Below, piece by piece: positions 47,075 to 58,941 of a stretch of 64,000 nucleotides of DNA; the first letter of the stretch is position 1, and every line of letters starts with the position of its first letter. A program made the position numbers and the translations under genes. This stretch comes from Thunnus maccoyii (Eukaryota > Chordata > Actinopteri > Scombriformes > Scombridae), in assembly GCF_910596095.1 (NCBI RefSeq), contig NC_056539.1:11845501-11909500 (forward strand), in the 5' to 3' direction. The notes under the pieces were generated by a model. It had not been told where the DNA came from and ran no database searches. It saw only the letters and a program-made list of their open reading frames with translations.

Positions 47075-48501
47075 ATGTATGTTCTGCGCAAGATTCTGCT
47101 TTTTCATGTCTTAATGTGCCTCGGACAAAATGGTAAGATTGCACAATCTTTTCTACAGCATGTAACTTATCTCATTCTCATTTCATCTCACTTAACTCAT
47201 TTTAATTTTCTTCATATATTTTTAGCACTTGGGAGTGAAATCATACATGGGGAAAAGGCCCCAGAGAACTCCCTGCTGTATATGGCCTCGGTACAGAGCT
47301 ATGGAAGTCATATATGTGGAGGAGTCCTCATCAGTGAAGACTTTGTACTCACAGCTGCGCACTGTGACGTGTGAGCTACTTTTCCCTCTTTAAACAATAT
47401 ATTATTCATGTAATTAGTAAAATCTGATCTGATTTTCTGCTGTGTTTTGTTGTTGACAATCTGATAATTGCATTTTATTCAGGAATCCTACAGATGTTGT
47501 TCTTGGCACCCACAATCTCAGAAAGGCTGGCCATAGAATGATACCAATTGTGAAGAAATGCAAACATCCATCTTATGAAAATATTGCATATGGGAATGAC
47601 ATCATGCTCCTCAAAGTAAGTAGATTTTCATACAACCCAGTTGTTTCACATGACATGTTGCATTTTTTTAATCAAATTATTTCCTTTTAAGTTATGTTAA
47701 AATAAATTTGGTTCAAGAAATCAATGCAAAAATTAAGCATTATTTTCCATGAGGGTAAATGTAAAAGGTGGTGGTAGAGCCTAAAACAGTATTGAATAAC
47801 AATGTCCCAGCATTGCAATAATTTAATTTTAAAACCTGTCTACCTTAATTTAAATGAATCATCAACTCTGACATCTAGCAATTGTATAAGTGAAGTCTGA
47901 TAAAGATTATGGTCATGTTCAGACAGATCGCCAGTCTTTTAAATTTACTTTCTGATTTTGTGTCTCCAGCTGTCTAGAGGAGTTCAACTGGGCAAAAGCA
48001 TACAACCGATTCCACTTCCATGTTCTGATATCGACCTTCAGGAAAACCAAATGTGTCTTGTAGCTGGATGGGGTTACGTGAGAACTGGTGGTGGCACTGT
48101 TGATGAGCTGAGAGAGGTGAATGTGTCGATCATTAACCCAGAAGTCTGTAGGGAGAGATGGCCTGTCAATATTCCTCACAATATTATCTGTGCAGGTGGA
48201 TATGACACAGACAAAGGATTCTGCCAGGTGTGTTTTCTGTCCTCTAAAAACAAATGGCAACTGGTTTCTAGTCTTAAAATGGTACAAACATCTTTAATGA
48301 AATGATGAGCAAACAAATTATGATACTTCTTCCCAACAGGGTGATTCTGGTGGTCCTCTGGTGTGCAATGGGATGGCAGTTGGTGTTGTGTCTTTCAATA
48401 GGAACTTCGACTGTGACTACCCAGATGTACCCAACGTCTTTACAGACATATCAAAACATGTTTCCTGGATCAATAAGATTGTCATGGAAAAGAATTGCTA
48501 A
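47075..48501 (+). CDS. Granzyme/mast-cell-protease-like serine protease, copy F3
   Basis: 251-aa S1A protease. Exons: 47075-47132, 47226-47370, 47483-47615, 47970-48227, 48340-48501. Exons 1-2 equal F2; exons 3-5 differ from F1/F2: GHRMIPIVKKCKHP in exon 3 instead of GRRRIKIVKKYKHP, PLPCSD instead of PLPSSD and RERWP instead of RKRWP in exon 4, GGYDTDKG instead of GGYGTDKG, and VMEKNC at the end. The triad is complete and the pocket is Gly189, Phe190, Gln192, Asn216, Asn226. It has three cysteines beyond the eight usual ones: near residue 89 in exon 3, in PLPCSD of exon 4, and at the C-terminus. It is the downstream parent of the chimeric F2. Confidence 0.88.
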
Positions 48502-49533
48502 ATGTAACAATCATACAGTCTTACTTTGCTTCAGCATGCCTTTATTCTGTTTGAGCGGCGCAGTTGTGTCTGAGTCGCTCTTTCAGTATTTGCTCTTAAA
48601 AAGAAATGCAATGATCTTCCATAAAGTTTTGCTTCAGCATGCCTTTATTCTGTTTGAGCGGCGCAGTTGTGTCTGAGTCGCTCTTTCAGTATTTGCTCTT
48701 AAAAAGAAATGCAATGATCATAAAGTTTTGCCTCAGCATGCTTCTATTGTAATATGGAGGTGTTGTTGTTCACTATTTGCTCTTCAACCAAAATTCAAAA
48801 TAAAAACTCATTTCAAATGCCATGTTTTGTTTCTGTCAGTATGAGAGGACACAAATAATATTTAAGTTAATAAAAACTATTCAAAGGTCCTTCTTCCAAC
48901 AATATATCTACAAAATGTGTACATTTGATGTAGAATGAGTAACTTCTGACATGCCCACATAATACTGGTCAGCCCTAATAAAACCAGGACAGTCACACTT
49001 TGCATCAAACCACTGCAGCTTGATTTTGTCACAAGGCTACACTACGTAAGTGCTACTCATCATCATCTTCATTTAGCAATTGGCTATATTTCCACAGCAG
49101 AGCAAGAGGGGTGGTCAGTGCCTCCCTGATAACTGATTGGCCACTCCAAATGCTACCCCCAAATTTCTTAAACTTAAGTGACTGACTGGAAAAATAGTCC
49201 CACCCACCTGGCAGTAGCAATATTGTGCATTACCTACAATCTTGTCTGTGCTTCATGCCTGACAGGGGAGACAGAGAAGTCTTAAGTCTAGAGGTGAGCT
49301 GCGTAATGACTTTCCACACTCTGTTTTTTTTCAAAATTGAGGTTAAAATAAAAAATAAAAAAATGATCAGTGTCACTGATGCTGAGAAACTGGAGAGTAC
49401 AGAGCCTCCAAAGGATGTGACGGCTAGAAGTCAAGATAAAATTGATGGAAATCACATTGTACAAACCAAACTTTGCTGTTTTAGAAGAGTCCACTTGACA
49501 CCAGCAAGACAAGAGGTTGAGTTCCCTGCATGC

Positions 49534-50170
49534 ATGATACATTATCTGCACAAGTTTCTGCTTTTTCATGTTCTGACAAGTCTCAGACGAAGCAGTACGA
49601 TTACACAATCTGACTATTTTCTCCAGTTTATAAATGGAATTATGACTGATTTTATTTGTATGTTTTCAGCACTTGGGAGTGAAATAATAGATATGGAAAA
49701 GGCTGCAGAGAACTCAGCTTTCTGATTTTGTGTGTCTGTAGCTGTCTAATGTAGGAAAGCTTGTCAGTACAACAGAGAACAGACCCGACTTCAAAATCCT
49801 CAAGTAAACACAAAAGATAATGGAAAGCTGCGTGTTGCTGGATGGGTTTGCACGAGAACAGTCCATGTATTATTTGTGCACATGGATATAGCACAAACAA
49901 AGGATTTCTGTCAGGCATGTTTCCTGCACATACACAGAACATGTCAACTGGTTTCTATAGTTCATGTAGCCCACATGTCTAAACACATTGACACTTCCTC
50001 ACAGGGTGATTGTGGTGGCCCTCTGGTGTGCTATGGGATGGCGGTTGGTGTTGCATCCTTCAACAAGCACGATAACTAACCACTCAGATGTACCCAAAAT
50101 CAATACAGACAAAATTCCTTCCCTGCATCAAAGAAAGAATCTCATCTCAAGAAAAAGAAATAGTCAATCT
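49534..50170 (+). pseudogene. Protease copy H, degenerate pseudogene
   Basis: Exon 1 (49534-49594) keeps a signal peptide frame (MIHYLHKFLLFHVLTSL). Exon 2 starts at 49670 (LGSEIIDMEKAAENS) but breaks at about 49720, joined to the end of intron 3 (ttctgattttgtgtgtctgtag), so His57 and all of exon 3 with Asp102 are gone. Exon 4 remains (about 49741-49915) hold stops and gaps but keep VAGW and DFCQ-like text. Exon 5 (from 50004) reads GDCGGP, so the catalytic Ser195 codon has become Cys, and a stop follows within 30 codons. A GGATGTG promoter element is still visible at about 49413. A frame starting at 49225 is a chance run into exon 1. Confidence 0.85.
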
Positions 50171-51229
50171 ATCTTACTAAAAGTTCTGCTTCAGCATGCT
50201 TTTATTACACTGTGAAGATATTTCTGTGTCTTAAGTAGCTCTTTCAGTGTGTGCTGTTTCATCAAAATGCAAAGTAATTCAATTCTGTGGCAAAATTCTC
50301 TATCAAAACATATAAAATGCTGCTCAAGTTAATATAACAAATGCAATGGTCCTTTTTCTATTGTTCACTTGAGCTCAACACAAACTCAACTTAGTGTTAC
50401 TAAAAGGCTTTTTAAAGGGCTTTTTTCCCTCCTGCATGTTCTGTAGTCAATGTACTTCTGTGCTAAAAAAACTAATAATTATCACTTCAATTTGACAGAT
50501 GAAATTACTGCCACTGAGGTTTTGTTGGCTTTTGTTGTGAATGAAGCATGATCTAAAAGTGGCAGCAGATGCATTTATCAAAATTGAGTACAGATACAGT
50601 GGGTGAATTAATACATTTTTCATTTTCACACAGCTGAGAATCTTGCACCTCACTGCACATGAGAGTAGAATTATTCTGAGGCTGCAATAACTTAAATGAC
50701 ATGAAACCACACTTTCTCAAGAACACTCTTTTTAACCCAAACATGATGCAACCCAATACAAAACGGGAACGTGAAATAACTCTCGGAACACTTTGCAAGA
50801 TTGAAGTATGAGCAATAACATTGAGAAATAAACCACAATTTTGTAAGTATTCAACACACACAAACGCAAACAAACACACAAAAACACAAATTGCACTTTT
50901 TTCTCTTTTTGCTACCTTGTTATTCATTTGGAGATGTAGTGTGTGTCATAATCCGGTCTATCTTAATGCCCCTTCCCCTTCCCAGACTAAGAGAGAAGTT
51001 AAGCAGCTGGGTTTCTACATGATGTAAATGAAATGACACATTGCTCATATTTTGCTGCTTAGCTAATTATTGTTTGTGGTTTGAGGTTTAGACAGCAAAG
51101 TGTTCTTCTCAGAGTCCTAGTTGTGAACTGACTGTTGCAGGTTACAAAACACGCAAGTGCTGTTGCTTGGGTTATTTGGCACTAACCAGTTTTGTTTTGT
51201 AAGTCGGAGAAGTAATAAGAGTATTGTGT
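50171..51229. other. Intergenic DNA at the end of the array
   Basis: The 3' flank of copy H (to about 50300) resembles array 3' UTRs. Beyond this no feature is recognised; array-type repeats stop here. Confidence 0.5.
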
Positions 51230-51650
51230 TTCTGGGTTTTTGGCTTTCTGTTGCTCTGTGTTTTTCCTCCTGTGCTCCTCCTCAGCCTGCTTATCTACAC
51301 ACCTTCTCTGTATCAGTCTCATTAGCAGTGTCCTGCTCCCTGTGTCTTCCCCAGCCATCAGCTCCTTTCCTGTCCTCCTGTTCCAACTGCACCTCATCCC
51401 CTCATCAGTTTCCTTTGTATTTAAGTGCTGGTTTTCAGTTCGGTCTTGTTGGCTGATCCTTTATTCTGTCTTGTTCTGTTTTGCTCTGCCTGCATGTCTG
51501 AATCTAATAAAGAAGTTATTCTTCAGCTTTTCTTTGCCTGCCGTTCTGGGTCCATTTCCTGCTGCTCTTTATGACAGTGTGGACTTTCGCCACCTTTTAT
51601 CTAAAATGGTAACCTTTGCTGAAGTGTTTGACTTTTAATCCGTCACAAGA
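51230..51650 (+). mobile_element. Solo LTR-like sequence, probably Gypsy-type (fossil)
   Basis: A CT-rich stretch leads to a TATTTAAG box (about 51416), then a (C/T)-rich region and AATAAAG (about 51506), followed by a TG/CT-rich end. This order, and texts such as ctcatcagtttcctttgtat, resemble the long terminal repeats of teleost Gypsy-like retrotransposons. No internal part is next to it, so it would be a solo LTR. Its ends are only approximate and its age cannot be estimated from one copy. Confidence 0.5.
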
Positions 51651-51909
51651 CATGATTTTGACTGACATATATGGCAACCTGAACTTTCTGAGTGTCATGT
51701 GACAATCTCTGAATAGCTGTTATAGGTTTAACTCAGCTGATTCCTTGAGTCGGTTATGAAACCCTTTTTTGAAAATCTAAAACCATGTCTTCTGTAAACA
51801 GGATGTTAGCAAATACACTGAAGCAATAGAGACCACCACATAAGCAATATTCTGTCTTCTCAAAAATGTATAAGAACAAGAGTCAAAGGAGTGCATTTGA
51901 CCAAAGACC

Positions 51910-53869
<1,960 letters not shown>

Positions 53870-55559
53870 GAAAATTATAACAAACAGTAGTGTGCCAATA
53901 TACTGTATTGAATCATATAATTCAAGACTCTTAGTAACTTACATGGTGTGTTGTTTAAAATCTGTTATACAAGATAGTGCTGTGGTTGTTCAGGTAAGAT
54001 AATTTATTTTGCTTTTGTCACCACATCTGGTTGTTTTTGCTACACTGTGAAGCACTAATTTTGTTTGGTATTATACATTAAGCATGCTAATTGGTTCAGG
54101 CAGACTGTATTTTTTCATTCTGATGTTTCAAAGGCACACAGAGTTGAATGTAATAATAAACTAAAAATAAAAATATATGGTTAATTCCAATGTATTTGAT
54201 GGATGACGGATAAAACAATGAATTCTGTGGTTGTTGCAGCTTTTTTGCCTGAAAGTTGTGTTCATATTTTCATATTCGGTAAGTTGGTAGAACTTGAGCT
54301 AGCCATGTGTTATCTAACAAACTGTAGCTTTGGAGCGTGGTGTGCTGATGCACAGTAGTTGTGCAACAGTCTGCTGTCATTGGGATAATATACCTGCAAT
54401 TTAGCAATATCAGATTAATTCTTGGAGCATAAATGGGCGGCACTGTAATTGTTTCGTGTAGATAAACACCCTAGATAAAGAGTGGTTGGACAGCTAAACA
54501 GGCAAGATTATCAGATGATTTAGCAGCTAGCTGGTTATCTTCTCTCTGCTTCAGTAAGCATGGGTTACAGACAGAGTCTGCATAAACTGTTGCACAACTT
54601 TATGATGTAGTTAGTAAGATAATAATATAAATACAGGTCTTTTGAGGTTGTGCAGAAGGGAAGTGCTTCTGGACACTAAAATACGGTTAGTTGGCATAAA
54701 ATATGAAGGCCACATGAACAGGCAGGTGTCCAGCTGATATTCCCAATTATTCGCCTATTCTCATTAACCCTGTACACTTGGTGAATGATGAGTGTGACTA
54801 GTTGTCCTGTGGTCCTGTAGATTTATAATGCCCATGGTAGTGATAAGCATTCAGTAAATATTTCAAGATCATTTGTGATCAAATGTGGTCATCAACTATG
54901 CTGTGCTGTGCTACTTGCAACTTGGGGGGTTTGTATATTTCATAGGTTTGTATATTGAAATGGTTTTGGTTGAAATTATGAACCAACATATTTTACAAAG
55001 ATAAATGGGTGCAGGTTTCATTTTGTTTTGGAGATCAGATGTAGTCTATGTGTTATGTAGGCCTAGCAGTAATGTAGAGGACAAAATGTGCTTCAAGAAC
55101 TTAGTGTTGTGTAAGTTTATTTAGCCTATTTGTTGCTGAAATCTTTATTTTTTGTTGCTAAATGTTGTCATGGGCCTATCAGTGGGATCTAAAGTGAATG
55201 AAAATGAAAGTGTGCACCCAGAAAATGATAATAAAATTACTTTTGAGAATAATATTGTTTTATAACTTTGACACTTATATTATGCTGTCTGCCCCTTTAA
55301 GACACATTTCGGTAACGAGCGTCATAGAAAATCCGACGTCACTTTACCTGTTGAGCTCGGTTGTGTTATGTCGTGTCGTTTATGTGCACTAATACCGTAA
55401 TAACGCTAATGCAGTATACAGCACTATTTACAAGAACCGAAACTCTGGTTAAAAGTCCAAATTATTGTAATATAGACATCAATTCCCAGTAGTCATTGCG
55501 CGCATGTTCATGTCCTTCTCTGCGGTCATGGTAACCGATGGCTCGCTGGGAACCTGAGT
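53870..55559. other. Intergenic DNA between prss57 and spindlin
   Basis: Contains the prss57 3' UTR to about 54180, then AT-rich DNA without recognised genes or repeats. CpG content rises from about 55310 toward the spindlin promoter. Confidence 0.5.
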
Positions 55560-55677
55560 CTTTTCTTCGCATCTCCCATTTTCCACAGGTTTCGCGAGAT
55601 TTACATAGGCGGGTTGTGTGTGGCAACATTTCTCTGCCAGACGAACTGTCCGATACTGATATGAAATCTGCGTACAG
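55560..55677 (+). promoter_or_regulatory. Spindlin promoter region and 5' non-coding exon
   Basis: A CpG-rich, TATA-less stretch with ttcgcgagat (55591-55600), close to the TCTCGCGAGA element of housekeeping promoters. A non-coding exon appears to end at 55677 (tacag before gtgagc) and to splice to 56406 (acceptor ctctcattcag) just before the start codon. The transcription start itself cannot be placed. Confidence 0.55.
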
Positions 55678-56427
55678 GTGAGCAAAATGTGTTCCCAAAG
55701 GGAGGATAACGCTGTTAACGACCAGTTGTTGCTGGTGGTTGTTAGCTGCCACCGGGACACCGAAAAAGCGGATGTAGCTAGCCGCCTCCGCTTACCTTAC
55801 AGTAACATCTGCATTGAGGTAGAGCTAGGACAGACGAGTGTTATTGATAACCTACAGTATGTGGTGTAGGTGTGTTGGGTTTAGTCCAGCACAGGTGGGC
55901 TACGGCATAACTTGTCGTGTAGTGTACTAGCCCGTGTCATCATATTTTATATATATGTTGCTAATGTGGCTATAAGTTATATGCAGCAAAAATATTACTG
56001 GCTCACGTTATATGCTGTAATTTGTCAGATTCAGTGCTGACGTGTTGGCTTGAAGTTGTGTCAGCCAGATTTGTCGGTGGCTTTTATGCTAAACTTTGCT
56101 CTGATATATAACTGAGCCAGACAGTGTCGTCTAAGAAGACTGTGCTTCACAAACAGTGACCTCCATGGCTGTAGTAGTTAAAAGTAAATTACCCAGGAAG
56201 TTATTCCATCATGCTAAACCATTGGCTGTTGGAGTTGTCAGTCTTTGCTCAGCAGACCGCAGCCTGTCACAGGTCTCCTCAGACAGGCGAGCCTTTCAGC
56301 TGAAGGAGAGGCCTTCCTCATGTTGTGGCATACATGTGAAGTTTGACAGCTGCCATACTCAACTCACGTATTAACTGAACATTGCCCTGTCTTTCTCTCA
56401 TTCAGTAGCCTTTGAATTTCTGGAGGC

Positions 56428-56843
56428 ATGTCCAAGAAAAGGGGCAGGTATGTAGAAAACAAAGCTACTGTATATGCCATCATGTGATACCATTATTAGT
56501 GGTACCAGAAAATAACAGTTAAACCATAATGTCACAGCTACATAAAGAAGTGGTAGAAAATAGGAATAAGCCACTGAAATTAACAAATAGCTCTCATTTG
56601 ACTTACAGCTGTAATATATAACAAACATTTATATTGCATTTTGAATAAAATAATCAGCTGTGTTTAAAATCATAAAATAAGTTTGGATATTGTTGCAAAT
56701 AGACTTTAATAAGAAACTTTATTTGAAGTGAACTCAGCCTATAATAACTTTACACAAACATCTCAAATGCAAATTCTTTACACATGCAAATTCATATGTA
56801 AAGAAATACTGAAAATGTTCCATAGCCTGGTATGATGAAGTTG

Positions 56844-56931
<88 letters not shown>

Positions 56932-58941
56932 CACACTGTTCTGTGTTTAAACCCTTAATCGCACAGACCTTCATATCCATCCTGTTTCACCAGAAAGCGG
57001 AGTAGCGGGGAACTGAGTGACACAGTAAGCCCTGACCCCAACAGCATTCTGGGAGTCCGCATTCAGCATAACTGGCGTGAGAAGGGCAACCAGAGTAAAT
57101 GGAAGGGAACGGTGCTGGACAGACTTAGTGTAAACCCTTCTCTCTTCATGGTGAAGTACGACGGCTTTGACTGCGTTTATGGCATCGAGCTGTTCAAGGA
57201 TGAGAGAGTGTCAAACCTGCAAGTCCTGTCGGAAAAAGTTGGTGAGTTAAGAAAGGCTTCTCTTTTAACCTGTGCCTGCTAGTCATAGCACATAGTCATA
57301 TAATAAAGGTTGGGTTATATTTTTGCCTTTTTACCTGTGTCTCCGTAGTAAACAACAAAATCAAGATACCTCCAGGGGCGGAGGAGCTGGTGGGTAAAGC
57401 TGTGGAGCATCTGTTTGAAAAGGAGGATGGAGAGAAGAATGAGTGGAGAGGCATGGTCCTCTCCAGAGCCCCAATCATGACCAACTGGTATTATATCACT
57501 TATGAAAAGGACCCCGTTCTTTATATGTACCAGTTGTGGGACGACTATGCTGACGGAGACCTCAGGATTCTGCCTGAAGCAGGTACTGGTAATTTGTGTG
57601 TAACAAAGAGGGACTGATATTTAACAGAGCTTTATTAAGTCTTTTATAATCTTGTCCCAAGGCTTTATAAATAAGATCAAGACTAACCACTATGTGACGT
57701 AAATCATTTTCCCACTTTGGAAGATCATGTCATTCTTTTTTTGGCATGGATACCATGTGAGTGCACCATTGAAGTTTGTACTCACCACAAGTCCCCATGA
57801 GGTGGTATGAGTCTCATTAGCAAATGAGCAAAGTTAATTATATTAAAATAAACACTTCTTGTCTTCTTGATATAGTCATGTCACGAGTGACAATTTTCCA
57901 GAAAAAGTAAGATTCTTATAATTCTTGGAGTTCAATCAGGCAGTGTTTTTTGGGGGGGGGATTAGATATTTATTGTTAATGAAAATGTTTCTGCCAGAAT
58001 TTCAAAAAAATCAAAGACTCTAATCAGTGGTTTTCATCAAAGAACTGTTTCTGGAGTTGCTCCAGAGGTAATGGGTATGTTTAAACAAGCACAAGCACTT
58101 AAACATTTACAGAAACTCTTAAATCTAATCCAGATAGTGAGAAATCCTACAAAAATATCAGAATACTCAGCCATTATGCAAGGTACTGAGGTCTGTAAAA
58201 CTCTGTTGGATTGTTTGTTACTTTAGTCTGTTAGAGCTTGTCCATGTTAATGTTCAGCAAACAGATTAAGAGCTTAACTAGGGTATGATTAAAATAGGCA
58301 GGATTCTTACACTGGTCTGAAAAGTCTTTGATTTGAAGAATGTTTTTTTACTTCCAGGTCGTAAAAGATAGATGAGATTTTTTTAAAAAAGTTAATCCGC
58401 ATTTAGCTGTATACTTCTTATGAGAGAGAAGAAGCCAGTTTTTGCATTTTTAGTGATGAAGGGTAATGAGTGGACAGTTGAAATGCACCATTCAAAAAAT
58501 AATAAGGAACCATTGTTTTTAATCCTTTTCATGCATTATTTAATGCCCACTTTGAGTTACTTACAGTAGGTGTTTGGTGAGTTACACTCATGAAAATTTA
58601 AACTAATGTTGACTGTGGAAAAACTTAAAAAAACAAACCAAAACTCCAGTACTGTCACAAGATAAATTTCACGTTTAATTGTAATATCAAAACTAAAAAG
58701 GCTTTTCCCTCTCCATTGTTCATTTCTTCCTTCAGAAAACAAGCACCTGTTGCCTGCAGACAGGAAGCCAGGAGAAGAGACGGAGAGTCTGGTGGGGAAA
58801 CAAGTGGAGTATGTTACTGACAAGGGTGTGAAGAGGACGGGCCTGGTTATCTACCAGGTCCCAGCCAAGCCCTCTGTCTACTATATCAAATATGATGATG
58901 ACTTTCATATCCATGTCTATGACCTGGTCAAAACCACCTAG
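56428..58941 (+). CDS. Spindlin-family chromatin reader (three Spin/Ssty repeats)
   Basis: 235-aa nuclear protein. Spindlins bind histone H3 trimethylated at Lys4 and asymmetrically dimethylated at Arg8 and promote Wnt and rRNA transcription. Coding exons: 56428-56447, 56994-57241, 57349-57582, 58736-58941; the total of 708 nt is an exact multiple of three. After a short basic N-terminus ([16 protein letters not shown]) come three Tudor-like repeats: about residues 24-80 ([23 protein letters not shown]), 97-160 ([34 protein letters not shown]) and 185-232 ([35 protein letters not shown]). The aromatic [12 protein letters not shown] and FDCVYG segments are those that form the methyl-lysine and methyl-arginine cages in SPIN1. 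The N-terminus is shorter than in human SPIN1. The introns argue against an intronless SPIN2/3/4-type copy. I cannot say which fish spindlin paralog it is. Confidence 0.93.
56843..56925. repeat. (TG)n microsatellite, about 83 bp
   Basis: Uninterrupted dinucleotide tract in the spindlin intron preceding the first large coding exon; likely polymorphic. Confidence 0.95.

Larger units (their letters stand above)
31870..47428. repeat. Two near-identical 7.78-kb tandem units
   Basis: Unit 1 (about 31870-39648) and unit 2 (about 39649-47428) are almost base-identical; I noticed only a G/T difference (34603 versus 42382) and small homopolymer changes (near 36902/44681 and 37441/45221). Each unit runs from intron 2 of an F-type gene, through its exons 3-5, all of a G-type gene, intergenic repeats, and into exons 1-2 of the next F-type gene. 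A third, diverged partial unit continues from 47429 to about 49165. Such identity means very recent duplication, gene conversion, or an assembly duplication. Confidence 0.9.

Noticed and set aside
49225-49725. 166-codon + strand frame
   Set aside because: Chance frame through the upstream flank that runs into exon 1 and intron of pseudogene H; only the final part is protease-related.
51240-51638. 132-codon + strand frame rich in Ser, Leu and Phe
   Set aside because: It lies within the CT-rich LTR-like sequence and has no resemblance to a real protein.
55462-55760. Two overlapping minus-strand frames at the spindlin 5' end, as a divergent gene
   Set aside because: CpG-rich promoter DNA often has open frames by chance; no family resemblance or splice partner was seen.
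56734-56980. Frames with long His-Thr repeats
   Set aside because: Translation of a (TG)n microsatellite.
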